Shown piece by piece: positions 30,990 to 41,100 of a DNA stretch of 54,667 bases. The notes beneath the pieces were generated by a model. It did no database searches, had not been told where the DNA came from, and saw nothing but the letters and a program-made list of their open reading frames with translations. The DNA comes from a virus, in the IMG/VR virus record IMGVR_UViG_3300008113_008855, positions 1 through 54,667 of that record, one strand, 5' to 3'. Made by a program: the position numbers and the translations under genes. Each line of letters starts with the position of its first letter. Positions within the stretch are counted from its first letter, which is position 1.

Positions 30990-33553
30990 AAGACTTTAAT
31001 TCTCTTTTCTCAAATATGAAGCTGCCATTGTATGGCGTAAGACTTCCTGAATTCAATATCGAGAGCCGCTTGAAGAAGCAGTATGGCCTTAAAGAGGACT
31101 CTTCTAACTATGATTTCTTGATGCAGGTGTGCAGAGCAAATTTCAAGAAGCTTAAAATTGCAAAAGAGGATTTCCCAAAATATTCAGAAAGAGTAAAATA
31201 TGAACTTGAGACCATTAAAGAACTTGGATTTCTTGACTATATTCTTTTGGTTTGGACTGTTATTAACTACTGTAACGAAAATTCCATACCTGTCGGTCTT
31301 GGGCGCGGTTCTGCTGCTGGTAGTCTTATTCTTTATTTGTTGGGAGTTACTAAAGTAGACCCAATTAAGTACGAACTATTCTTCGAGCGCTTCATCTCCA
31401 AGATTCGAGCCAAGAAGCAAGTAGTTGACGGCATCACTTATCTTGATGGGTCTTTGATGTGCGACGTAGATATTGATATCTGCTACTACAATCGGCCAAA
31501 GGTTATTAAATTTTTGGAGCAGTTGTTCGCAGGAAGAACATCTAAGATTCTTACTTTGACAACTTTGAGCGGCAAATTGCTGATCAAAGAGTGCGGAAAG
31601 ATCATTGATGAAAAGCCTGAAACAGAAATGAATGATGTTAGCTCTTTGATTCCAAAGACTTTCGGTCAGGTCATGGATCTTAAAGAGGCTTATGGTGAAG
31701 TTGAGCAGCTTAAGAATTGGTGTGACGAAAATCCAAGATCCTATAAAACTGCTCTAAAGCTCAGAAATCTAATCAAGAATAAGAGCGTTCATGCATCTGG
31801 AATGATGCTTTCATACTATCCAATAGAACAAAGCTGCCCCACTGAACTTACCACAGACAAAGAACAGGTGTCTAGTTATGACATGAACTGGGCTTCTATC
31901 TCTAATGTTAAGCTTGATCTACTCGGATTGCGCAGCGTGTCTATCGTTGATAGAGTTTGTAAGCTAGTTGGCATTAAAGTCGATGATCTTAATTTTAATG
32001 ATCCATTCATTTATCAGCAACTTCAAGATCTGAGAACTCCTCATGGATGCTTCCAGATTGAAGCTGATACTAACTTCAAAGTTTGCAAAAAGGTAAAACC
32101 AAGAAACCTAGAGGAATTAAGTGGCGTTCTAGCTCTTGCTCGACCGGGAGCTTTGGAGTTCGTTGATCAATATGCTAATTTTACAACTAACAACCACTAC
32201 GAAGGAATCCATGAGTTCTTTGACTCTGTGCTTAGCGGCAGTGGTGGCGTTGCATTGTATCAGGAGCAGTTGATGAAAATGTCCAACAAGATTGGCTTTA
32301 CTCTTGATGAAGCAGAAGTGCTGCGCCGAATCGTTGGTAAAAAGAAAGTCGAAGAGGTTAAAAAGTGGCAAGAAAAGATTGCTGAAAAGATCAAAGAAAA
32401 CAAATTAGCTCCAGAAATTGGAGACATTCTTTGGCGCATTCTTGAAAATTCAGCCAACTATTCATTCAACAAGTCTCACTCAATGAGCTATGCTGCTCTT
32501 GCGGCTTGTACTGTTTATCTTAAATTTAGACATCCTAAGGAGTTTTTCTTGGCTTTGCTTGAGATGACCAAGCACGAACCAGCGCCGCTAGAAGAAATCT
32601 CAAAGATCCAGAAAGAGCTTCGCCACTTTGGGATTACTTTGCTTGGTCCTCATATATTAAAATCAGATACAGATTTTTCTATTCAAGGAAATAACATTAG
32701 ATTTGGATTGTCTTCTATTAAGGGCATCTCTGAAAAGACGATGGACAAATTGAAGAACTTTAAATCAGATCAATCTAATAAATTTGAAGTATTTCAAGCT
32801 GCTAAGGAAGTTGGTATTTCTATTGGTGTTTTGTCTGCTCTGATTCAGGCTGGAGCATTGGATGGCTTCTCTACCTCTAGAAGTCGAGTCGTTCTTGAGG
32901 CTCAGCTTTGGAACGTCTTAACAGACAAGGAAAAAGTATTGAGTATGGAACATGGCCCAGATCAAGACTACGACTTGCTAAAGACTGTCAAGAAACTATC
33001 AGAAACAAAAAATGAAAACGGCAAGTTCCTTATTAAGGAAACTCGCCTAGAAACAATTAAAAAGAAATACGATCCATATCTAAAGATCTATCAGCAAAAT
33101 AATAAATCAGAAAGCTTTGCCAACTGGTTCTATGAAAATAAATTACTTGGCTATAGTTATGATAAGTCTTTGAACGCCATCTTCTCCCAAAAGATGCCAA
33201 ATCTAATATCTACTTCTAGAGCTATGGAATCTTCTGAAAACCAGATGGTTTACATAGTCGGCAAGGTAGAAGAAGCTTCTGAATGGACATCTAAAAACGA
33301 GAAAAAAACCAGAGTATTTAAGATGATCGTTTCTGACGAATTTGGATCTATTCCAGTTCTTACTTTCAACGATAAGATTGATTTTAATAAATCATCGAAT
33401 AATGAAAAGCTTCCTGAAAAAGACGACATAGTTATCGTTAAAGGAGTTAAAAAGAAAGACTGCCTTTTTGGCGATACCATTGGAATTCAAACCTTAAAAA
33501 TTTACACAAAACTGTCCGAATTAAAAGAAAAAAATCTTGACAATCAAGAGTAA
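30986..33553 (+). CDS. DNA polymerase III alpha, palm-fingers part (PHP domain encoded separately)
   Basis: The 855-residue protein contains the C-family polymerase core: LGFLDYILLVWTVINY, VGLGRGSAAGSLILYLLGVT (fingers-palm glycine loop, about 103-120), CDVDIDI (catalytic aspartates, about 159-165), then LLGLRSVSIVDRVC, VLALARPGALEFVDQY and YSFNKSHSMSYAALAACTVYLK, ending in an OB-fold (QMVYIVGKVEEASEW, VPVLTF-like). The N-terminal PHP domain is encoded at 29594-30361, with the exonuclease between. No beta-clamp-binding motif was searched in detail. It replicates the phage genome together with the DnaB-type helicase. Confidence 0.92.
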   Translation: MKDFNSLFSNMKLPLYGVRLPEFNIESRLKKQYGLKEDSSNYDFLMQVCRANFKKLKIAKEDFPKYSERVKYELETIKELGFLDYILLVWTVINYCNENSIPVGLGRGSAAGSLILYLLGVTKVDPIKYELFFERFISKIRAKKQVVDGITYLDGSLMCDVDIDICYYNRPKVIKFLEQLFAGRTSKILTLTTLSGKLLIKECGKIIDEKPETEMNDVSSLIPKTFGQVMDLKEAYGEVEQLKNWCDENPRSYKTALKLRNLIKNKSVHASGMMLSYYPIEQSCPTELTTDKEQVSSYDMNWASISNVKLDLLGLRSVSIVDRVCKLVGIKVDDLNFNDPFIYQQLQDLRTPHGCFQIEADTNFKVCKKVKPRNLEELSGVLALARPGALEFVDQYANFTTNNHYEGIHEFFDSVLSGSGGVALYQEQLMKMSNKIGFTLDEAEVLRRIVGKKKVEEVKKWQEKIAEKIKENKLAPEIGDILWRILENSANYSFNKSHSMSYAALAACTVYLKFRHPKEFFLALLEMTKHEPAPLEEISKIQKELRHFGITLLGPHILKSDTDFSIQGNNIRFGLSSIKGISEKTMDKLKNFKSDQSNKFEVFQAAKEVGISIGVLSALIQAGALDGFSTSRSRVVLEAQLWNVLTDKEKVLSMEHGPDQDYDLLKTVKKLSETKNENGKFLIKETRLETIKKKYDPYLKIYQQNNKSESFANWFYENKLLGYSYDKSLNAIFSQKMPNLISTSRAMESSENQMVYIVGKVEEASEWTSKNEKKTRVFKMIVSDEFGSIPVLTFNDKIDFNKSSNNEKLPEKDDIVIVKGVKKKDCLFGDTIGIQTLKIYTKLSELKEKNLDNQE

Positions 33554-33572
33554 AAAATCAATCATATAACGT

Positions 33573-34148
33573 ATGCTTCAATTCTACAAACCAAATTCCA
33601 AGAACACCGGCTGTGGTTGCTCCTTTAAGTATTCTGCCAAGGACGACTGTATTTTCGTAAACATGATTAAGCAAGCTAGTTGGGACGAGCAGACAAAGCG
33701 AGGCTCGTTCGCTGGCAACGCTCAAAACCCAAAGGCTTCATGCTCTCTGAAGCTTAGCCTGACAGAGGCTGCTGATATCATCTCTGCTGTCCGCCGTAAC
33801 GGAGACATTTCTGCGTTCCACGACTCCGCAAAGCAAGTTACCAGAATTAAGTTCTCTCCTTATGTTCGCCCAACTAAGGATGACCCAAGTAAGACCGCTC
33901 AAGTAGGTTATTCCTTCTCAGTGTCGAAGGAGAGCAAGGAGAACGCGCAAGACAAGACTTCTTTCTTGATTGGTTTTACTTTTGGCGAAGGAACTCGCCT
34001 TGAGTCTTTCCTATGCTTTGCTCTAGCGAAAAGTTTTGAAAAGGCTTCGCTTGAGCAAGATAATAGATCAGCCGCTACTCCTCAAGCAGCCCCTCCAAAG
34101 AAGGAGGAGGCTCCTAAGCAGGAGTCGTCGGATGAAGATCTATGGTGA
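33573..34148 (+). CDS. Putative single-stranded DNA-binding protein
   Basis: The 191-residue protein has a beta-rich N-terminal part with CGCSFKYSAKDDCIFVNMIKQASWDE, a central stretch FSPYVRPTKDD and a Pro/Ala-rich linker (TPQAAPPKKEEAPKQ) leading to an acidic tail SSDEDLW that ends in an aromatic residue, as in bacterial SSB tails that recruit partners. Position directly after the polymerase supports the role. There is no OB-fold signature I can identify, so the assignment depends on tail and context. Its stop overlaps the next start (ATGGTGA). Confidence 0.65.
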   Translation: MLQFYKPNSKNTGCGCSFKYSAKDDCIFVNMIKQASWDEQTKRGSFAGNAQNPKASCSLKLSLTEAADIISAVRRNGDISAFHDSAKQVTRIKFSPYVRPTKDDPSKTAQVGYSFSVSKESKENAQDKTSFLIGFTFGEGTRLESFLCFALAKSFEKASLEQDNRSAATPQAAPPKKEEAPKQESSDEDLW

Positions 34149-36007
34149 GAAAAAAGAAATTAGTATTTCACAGCGATTTTGCCCTTTCTAAGACTGGCTT
34201 TGGTAGAAATACCAAGGCCATTCTTTCTTATTTATTTAATACTGGAAAGTACGAAATCGTCTCTATTGCTGGCGGAATATCAAAAGCTCACCCAGAGCTA
34301 GAGAGAACTCCTTGGAAAAGCGTAGGCGTAGTTCCTATGACTGGCCAAGAACAAATAGATTGCAATAGCTCGCCAGATAAAACTAGGCTTTATGCTTATG
34401 GAGCCTATGAAGTAGACTCTGTAATTAAACAAGAAAAACCCGATGTTTATATTACTGCTCAGGATTTTTGGGGAGTTGATTTCGCAATCTCTAAACCTTG
34501 GTTCAACGGTATAACTTCAGCTATTTGGACCACTCTTGATTCTTTGCCTTTGCTGCCATCAGCAGTTAAAGAAGCCCCTAATGTTAAAAACTATTGGGTC
34601 TGGTCAAATTTTGCTGAGAAAGAAATGCATAAGCTTGGGCATAGCCATGTAAAAACAGTTCATGGATGCATTGAGGTGGCAGATTTTAAACCTCTACCCC
34701 CAGAAGAAAAAGAATCTTTAAGAGAAAAGAATGGCATCTCTAAAGATGAATTTATTATTGGCTTTGTATTTAGAAATCAGCTAAGAAAGTCTGTTCCAAA
34801 TTTACTTCAAGGCTTTAAGATTTTTAAAGATAGTAACCCAAAAATCAACGCCAAATTATTACTGCACACTAATTGGCAAGAGGGCTGGAATATTTTAAAG
34901 CTCTGCAAAGAAGCGGAAGTAGACAACTCAGATATTCTTACTACTTATGTTTGCAAGTCTTGCAGAGGATATGAAGTAAAAAATTTCTCAGGACCAGAAG
35001 TTAATTGCTCTTATTGCAAGACTAATAGTTCTTGCGTCACTACTGGAGTCTCTTATGGCGTAAACGAGAAACAACTAAATGAGATATATAATTGCATGGA
35101 TGTGTATTGCCATCCATTCACAAGCGGAGGACAAGAGATTCCAATTCAAGAAGCCAAATTAGCTGGATTAATTACTCTTGTTACTAATTATAGTTGCGGC
35201 GCAGAGATGTGTTGCCCAGAAGCTCACTCGTATGCGCTAGACTGGAGCGAGTATAGAGAGTTTGGAACTGAGTTTATTAAAGCTTCAACAAGTCCTCAAT
35301 CTATAGCTGAGAAACTGCAAATAGTTTATAGCATGCCTATTGATCAGAGGATTAAAAAAGGTAGACTAGCAAGAAAATGGGCTATAGATAATTTTTCCAC
35401 AGAAAGCATTGGCGGCAAAATAGAGAAGTTTATCGACTCCGCTCCATTCGCTGAGCATAGAGACGAGCCGCCTCCAGCTCCTGCTGTAAATCCAGAAGCA
35501 GAGATTCCAGACATTAAAGATAGAGTTTTGTGGCTAAAAGCTCTTTATGATAAAATTCTAGGCAGAAAAACTAGTGAAGAGGACGAAGGTTTACTCCACT
35601 GGGTTAATAAGCTTGATGGTGGAATGTCTAGGCAAACGGTTGAGTCTTTCTTTAGGTCTACCGCAAAACAAGAACTGGCTAAATTTAAACCCACCACTTT
35701 TGAAGACATCTTTGGTGACTCTAAGAAAGGTGACAGAATACTAGTAGTAATTAACTCTGCAAAAGAAAATGTATTCCTAGCTACTAAAATCATAAGAGGA
35801 ATCAAAAAGAAATATCCAGAAAAACTAGTCTTTATATTTACAAACAAAGACGCCTCTGAAATTTTTATGGGCAATAGCGATGTTTCAGATGTTCTAGTTC
35901 AAGGTAAAGAGTTTAGAAATCCTGAATTTTTAAAGGATAATTTCTATGAATGCTATTCTTTAGATGAGTTTTCTATCAATAATAATCATTCAGTTTTCCT
36001 CAAATGA
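34142..36007 (+). CDS. Multidomain glycosyltransferase (GT4-like with zinc ribbon and DUF4214)
   Basis: The 621-residue protein begins KLVFHSDFALSKTGFGRNTKAILSYL, the GT-B N-terminus, with FVFRNQLRKSVPNLLQGFKIF starting the second domain and GGQEIPIQEAKLAGLITLVTNYSCGAEM (about 325-355) the donor-binding block. A zinc ribbon (CKSCRGYEV, then NCSYC, about 270-293) is inserted in the second domain. After a Pro-rich linker there is a DUF4214-like segment (about 460-508: ALYDKILGRKTSEEDEGLLHW, VNKLDGGMSRQTVESFF), resembling phycobilisome-linker-type repeats, and last a short GT9-like N-terminal fold (DRILVVINSAKENVFLATK). The order suggests a fusion that docks a transferase to a protein partner. 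Confidence 0.75.
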   Translation: MVRKKKLVFHSDFALSKTGFGRNTKAILSYLFNTGKYEIVSIAGGISKAHPELERTPWKSVGVVPMTGQEQIDCNSSPDKTRLYAYGAYEVDSVIKQEKPDVYITAQDFWGVDFAISKPWFNGITSAIWTTLDSLPLLPSAVKEAPNVKNYWVWSNFAEKEMHKLGHSHVKTVHGCIEVADFKPLPPEEKESLREKNGISKDEFIIGFVFRNQLRKSVPNLLQGFKIFKDSNPKINAKLLLHTNWQEGWNILKLCKEAEVDNSDILTTYVCKSCRGYEVKNFSGPEVNCSYCKTNSSCVTTGVSYGVNEKQLNEIYNCMDVYCHPFTSGGQEIPIQEAKLAGLITLVTNYSCGAEMCCPEAHSYALDWSEYREFGTEFIKASTSPQSIAEKLQIVYSMPIDQRIKKGRLARKWAIDNFSTESIGGKIEKFIDSAPFAEHRDEPPPAPAVNPEAEIPDIKDRVLWLKALYDKILGRKTSEEDEGLLHWVNKLDGGMSRQTVESFFRSTAKQELAKFKPTTFEDIFGDSKKGDRILVVINSAKENVFLATKIIRGIKKKYPEKLVFIFTNKDASEIFMGNSDVSDVLVQGKEFRNPEFLKDNFYECYSLDEFSINNNHSVFLK

Positions 36008-37164
36008 ATTTATTAAAATCTTTCTCGGCTACAACTTGTATAACTCCTGAAAAAGGATATATTTATGACAGGTTTTTTCCTCTTCCATTCTCAGATTACA
36101 TTGTTTTAAACACTCAGAATGAAGACCAAAACTCTAATTATGTTTTTTGGAATAGAACAATTCAGCTTATTACTCCATTCTTAGAAGAGAAAAATATTAA
36201 AATCATTCAATTCATAGAAGATAAGAAGTTCCAATTTGATCACATAGTAGTAGACAAAACTGTATCTATAAGCGAAAAAGCTTACCTATTAAAGCGAGCA
36301 AAATTCTTCTGCGGAAGTTCAAAGCTTTATTCTTTGATATGCTCAGAGTATGGAGTGGATCAGTGTTTCTTAAAGTATGATTATACTCTAGACAATTGTT
36401 TGGTATCTGAAGATCAGATTATTCATTCTAACAGCACCAGAAAGGGCTTCTCCAATCCAGTAGGTAATTTCATTAATAATATTAGGCCAGAAGAAGTTGC
36501 TTTATTTATATTGAAGAAAATTTTTCCATGCCTTGATTTTAAATTTGATAAGACTATTTGTATTGGCAAAATATTTGCCGTTCCTTCTATAGACCTTATT
36601 CCCGACTGCAACTTTAAAATACCTCAAACTCAAGTTAATAATGAAGTAATAATCAGAATGGACAAGTTCTTTTCTGAAGAGAATTTATATGCTCAGCTAA
36701 TTAATACTCCATGTTCTATTGTTACTAATAGAACTATCAATAAAGACATCCTATCAGGAATGAAGAAAAGAATAAAAAAACTTTTTTTCAAAGTAGAAAA
36801 AGGCTCTGACTCTTCTTTTCTGGCGACCTTAGATAGTTTAAATATTAGCTACGATATCATGACAAATCTTGGCGCAGAAGATTTGAGCCAAGAAAAGATT
36901 AAATATCTTCATTATAAAAAAGTCAATAGACTGAACTTGTTGGACATTAGCTTTCTAGATGGACTAGATAAATCTAAAGTATACTATAAAACAAATAAAA
37001 TCATAATTAAATCTGGCAAAACTTATGCAAGTAGGTGGCACCTAAAGCACGACATATCATCCAAAGATATAAGAAATACTGATTTCAAATTGCCAGACGA
37101 GTTAGACGACTCTTTCCGAGAAGAAGCTGATGGCTTTTATTTCTTGACTTCGGAAGAAATCTAA
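36004..37164 (+). CDS. Unknown protein, possibly glycosyltransferase-related
   Basis: The 386-residue protein starts MNLLKSFSATTCITPEKGYIYDRFFPLPFSDYIVL. An N-terminal segment (FWNRTIQLITPFLEEKNIKIIQFIEDKKFQFDH, then KAYLLKRAKFFCGSSKLYSLICSEYG) has the look of a GT-B C-terminal half in which FFCGSSKLYSLICSEYG replaces the GT9 D-S-G block, continuing the GT9-like end of the gene before. The last 200 residues are unrecognised. The start overlaps the stop of the multidomain transferase (ATGA), and the two may form one functional pair. Confidence 0.45.
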   Translation: MNLLKSFSATTCITPEKGYIYDRFFPLPFSDYIVLNTQNEDQNSNYVFWNRTIQLITPFLEEKNIKIIQFIEDKKFQFDHIVVDKTVSISEKAYLLKRAKFFCGSSKLYSLICSEYGVDQCFLKYDYTLDNCLVSEDQIIHSNSTRKGFSNPVGNFINNIRPEEVALFILKKIFPCLDFKFDKTICIGKIFAVPSIDLIPDCNFKIPQTQVNNEVIIRMDKFFSEENLYAQLINTPCSIVTNRTINKDILSGMKKRIKKLFFKVEKGSDSSFLATLDSLNISYDIMTNLGAEDLSQEKIKYLHYKKVNRLNLLDISFLDGLDKSKVYYKTNKIIIKSGKTYASRWHLKHDISSKDIRNTDFKLPDELDDSFREEADGFYFLTSEEI

Positions 37165-37178
37165 GCATAATTCAATGC

Positions 37179-37886
37179 ATGAGTTCTACTCCTCCAAAAT
37201 CATTTAAGAGAAATGAATTTGGTCTTCTTGAAGACCCTCCTGTTCCTTACGTTTTTAATGACGATGGAACTGTAAATTGGCGAAAGATGATTCGCCCTGA
37301 GTTCCTTGTGCCTAACAAGCAGAAGACTCAAGAGACTGATATTACTAAGTTGGAAGATAAGGATCTTCTAATTCTTCTTGGCGGCATTAAGGAGCTTGCT
37401 CAAATCCGAGGATTTACTTGCGTATCTTACGATGTTCCTGAGGCTGGTCCGCACTATGTAATTGCTTCTTGTTACATTAACTGGATTGGCAATTATGAGA
37501 CTAATAACGAGCAGGTGTCTTTTCAAGCTCTAGCTGATGCATCTATTGAAAACACTCAAAGTTTCGCAAAGATGTTCCTAGCTGCCACCGCTGAGAACAG
37601 GTCTTTCGTTCGATGCGTTCGTAATTTCCTAAAAATCAACATTGTTGGTCAAGAGGAAATCGGATCTAAGGCGTTGCCAGAAGATCTTGGCGTTGAGAAC
37701 CCGCTTTCTCCTACGGCAGTTCTATCTAACCTAATGAGAGAAAAGGGCATTTCTTTCGATGATGTAAAGCGCCGCCTTATTAAGGATAAGCTCGACAAGG
37801 CTGATGAAATGACATCTCTTGCTGAGATTCCAAAGCCCAAGATCTTTGAATTGATCGACAGGATCAAAAAGACTCCCGGTAAGTAA
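37179..37886 (+). CDS. Conserved unknown, possible single-strand annealing protein
   Basis: The 235-residue protein has a core of the form LLILLGGIKELAQIRGFTCVSYDV, GPHYVIASCYINWIGNYE, LADASIENTQSFAKMFLAATAENRSFVRCVRNFLKINIVGQEEIG. The strand-strand-helix pattern with a conserved Ala-Asp...Glu-Asn-Arg...Arg-Asn-Phe run faintly recalls Rad52-type annealing proteins, where a helix with regularly spaced Arg and Phe binds DNA, but this is a weak inference. The C-terminus is basic and helical (LIKDKLDKADEMTSL), ending KTPGK. It closes the rightward module; its stop directly touches the stop of the convergent gene. Confidence 0.45.
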   Translation: MSSTPPKSFKRNEFGLLEDPPVPYVFNDDGTVNWRKMIRPEFLVPNKQKTQETDITKLEDKDLLILLGGIKELAQIRGFTCVSYDVPEAGPHYVIASCYINWIGNYETNNEQVSFQALADASIENTQSFAKMFLAATAENRSFVRCVRNFLKINIVGQEEIGSKALPEDLGVENPLSPTAVLSNLMREKGISFDDVKRRLIKDKLDKADEMTSLAEIPKPKIFELIDRIKKTPGK

Positions 37887-38156
37887 TTACCACTTTCCTG
37901 CTGGACAGCTTTCAAAATCTAATTTTACTTTAATAGTAACAAAGCATCCACACAGTTCGCATCTGCCGCTTTGCTTGCAAAGCTTTGGGCATTTGTTGCA
38001 AATAGATAACCTCTTTTCCGCGCTATCCGGATTAGAGGTTATTTTTTCATTATTTATTATTGCTGAAGCGGCTTTCTTTGATGAAGAGACAAGGCTATTT
38101 TTAATTTTTAAACCTTCCTTCATTAAACTGGAAAACGAAAGATCGTTTTGACTCAT
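37887..38156 (-). CDS. Small zinc-binding protein
   Basis: The 89-residue protein has a charged, Ser-rich N-terminus and a cysteine-rich end: ICNKCPKLCKQSGRCELCGCFVTIK and CPAGKW, seven or more Cys in the last 40 residues arranged C-x2-C...C-x2-C-x-C. This layout occurs in small phage and bacterial zinc proteins of unknown function. It is the last gene of the leftward virion block and overlaps the 38153-41629 gene by four bases (ATGA), so expression is coupled to it. Confidence 0.75.
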   Translation of the reverse strand: MSQNDLSFSSLMKEGLKIKNSLVSSSKKAASAIINNEKITSNPDSAEKRLSICNKCPKLCKQSGRCELCGCFVTIKVKLDFESCPAGKW

Positions 38157-41100
38157 ATCTTAATTGTACTAGGATAGAAGTTAGAATATCTAAAATCTAA
38201 TGTAGTGCTAGAAGAAGTCCCGCAAGTTTCAGAGCAAAAAACCTGATATGTATTTTTTATTCCATTTGGCAAAGCCAAAGCTGAAGCTGTTCCACTAGCA
38301 GACTCAGACAATCTTCCTCCTGTATAAAATCTAAAATTCCTTGTTTGAGTTGGTACGTCTATTGGAACATTTGTATTTGCTGGTATGGCTCTTGGATAAG
38401 CGTCTCCGAAAACTCCATTGCAACTAATAAATCCCACCCCGCCCTCTTGATATGGCTCGTAAGAAGAGCAAGAGTAAGTCAATTTTGTTTCTATTGCTAA
38501 GAATTTTTTCTTTAGACTTCTAACAAAAGATGCTGGCAAAGCTTTTTCCATCCAAGGGTGTACAAAAGGATTGAATGACATAGAATCTGAATACTCTGTA
38601 GATCTAATATAAACTCCTTGCCCACCGGTTACTTTTTGAGGGATATCCTGATTCTTTAAGTCTACTCTATTTACTGATCTACCAGCTGATACTCCAATGA
38701 TAGAATTAACTGGTAAATAATAGCTATATTTGCCAGGAGAAGAAACCTTATCTCCACCTGTGCTAAAATTAATAATCTTGTTTTTATCTGGCTCTTCATC
38801 TTTTAGGTAGTATTCATTAAATTGCCTTTCAAAATCAATCGCCCAAACCATTGGGAGAATGACTCTTGCTTCATTTAGATTATTTATTCCATCTACCAAT
38901 CTGTTGAAAAAGCTATTGGCTCTTGGTAACATGTTCGGAAGAGTTCCGTAAGCTGGCGCTCCATCAGCCCTCGACTCAAGAGGCAGCAACGTTAACCAAG
39001 GAGGCGCAGCGGCAGTGTCATAGATTGAGATTGCAGCGCTCGCATCTGTATAAACGTCTAGATTGCTCAAAGAGAAGGTTTGACCGCTCTTGGTGGTAGA
39101 TATGAAATTTTCATTTAATACCGTTGCATCAGATCCCTCTATTATTGATGATGAGCTGTTTACCGAGCTAGGAACGCTAGAGTCTTCAATCTCTGGCGTG
39201 GCAGCGTCAGTATCTTCATTATATATAGAAACGTTTTCTAATGGATTGTTGTATTTATCTGCGTAGAGCTTAGAAATTTGATACCAAAATGGATCAAGTT
39301 TAAGCATTGACGTTTCGTCTTCTGGATTTATATTAGTGTTTATGTAAGTTGATGCTGATCCAGAGTTGGCGTTTGTTTGTTCGGCGGCATTTTGCTGAGC
39401 TATATTATTTCTTGATAAGTAATCTTGTAGCACTTTAGCTTCTTGATCGTCTAGCGCGGCATCATTAGATCCAACTTGATTTAATGGCTTGCCGCCGTAT
39501 AGAGAAGCTTTTAGTTTGCTAAATGAGCTATTGATTGGTTTTAAAAACTCAGGAATATCGGTTCTTTTTGTTGATACAATCTTATATGAAGATTTTATAA
39601 TTGGAGTTAGATCGCTAAATGTTTGAATCCTTTTATCTGATTCGGTTTTAAACATTGAGTACCCATAGCCAGGATCAATGATTTTAATTCCTGATATCTT
39701 TCCGTATTCATTTAATACAACCTCTGCTTTTGCAGGCTTACCATTAGAATCTATATTAGGATCAGGAAGCTGAACCTTTGGAGCAATCAAAAACACTTCA
39801 TCAGGCTTAACTGGCAAATCAATGTAAGTTATTGTGCCTTCTCTAATTGGATCTGTGTAGAAAGCTTTTGATTCAGAAGTTAATTTATATAATGTTTTAA
39901 GTGTTTGAGTTATTGTGGCTGAGCCTTGATTATCTATAGCCAAATAAGTCATTCCTTCTATTTTATCGAACTCTTTAAACCCCCTATCTGGCAATCTGAT
40001 TCCTCTCAAAGCGTAATCATCTAAGTTAAAAGAAATTGTATTATCAGCCGCATTTCTTGATGTTGATCCTATAAACTCATCATAAACAAGATAATTCCAA
40101 GTAGGAGGCAGCAGCATCTTATCGAAAGAATATTCAACTGATCTATACGCAGTAGTGCAAGTTACATTGTGCTTTTCTATTTGTATTTTAAGATTTGCTG
40201 TTTTATTATCTAGGTTAGAGATTTTATCAAATAGATTTAAATAAGCTTGATTTACAGACGATCTCTTGAGCCTCAAAACAAATTTATCTTCATCTATATT
40301 ATAGTTTTCATTGTTTCCAAGCTTTAATGATGTAGCACTTAGAATAGTTCTGTAAACTGACCCATCATAGTATTGTACCGATACTTGTAAATCTGTTGTT
40401 AAAACACTAGCAGTAGCATTAAAAAGACTATAGTTATAAAAATCTTCTACTATTTTCCAAAACAAGATAACATCAGTAGTTAGCCCGCTTTGGTCTTTAA
40501 TTATATTAATGCATGGCAAGATTTCTGACACGCAAGCTGGATAAACGAATCCTTTATAGTTGTTAGATATAGAATTCTTTGGAGTTGCTTCGTACTGGAA
40601 TCCAGTAAAATATTCTCCACCTACAAATAGATTTACAATGAACTCTTGATCGGATGTCTTACCTTTGAATTTATCAAAATCTGAAAACAAGTGAGCAAAA
40701 GAGTGCTCGATCTTCTCGGTTGTTGAGCCTCTAACTGCCGTTATATTTTCTGCTTGTTTGTAAGTTTCTGAAATTTTTGCTTTTATTTCGTATCTTAATG
40801 CTGCTGGCTGCTTTTGATTTATTGTTAGATCTGGAACTGTGCCGCTTGGGTTCGCTACTCCTTCTAAGCCTAAAGCGTCAAAGAACAAAAATCTTTCTTT
40901 GCTAAAGTAATCCCCAAGCCCAGTGGCCGTGGTTTTAACTAGAAAGAAAATGGCAGATCCTATAGATGGGACATTAATTTTGATTTTATTGAAGATTATT
41001 GAATATCCAGAAACATCTTTATTATCATCTAGGATTTCAGTTACAGATGACGATCCTATATCTAAAGTTATTGGGGTCCAGCTTGGCGCTATTTCATTCT

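Noticed and set aside
29594-33553. Split intein joining the polymerase parts
   Set aside because: The ends of the three proteins carry no intein residues (no Cys/Ser start with block A, no His-Asn end).
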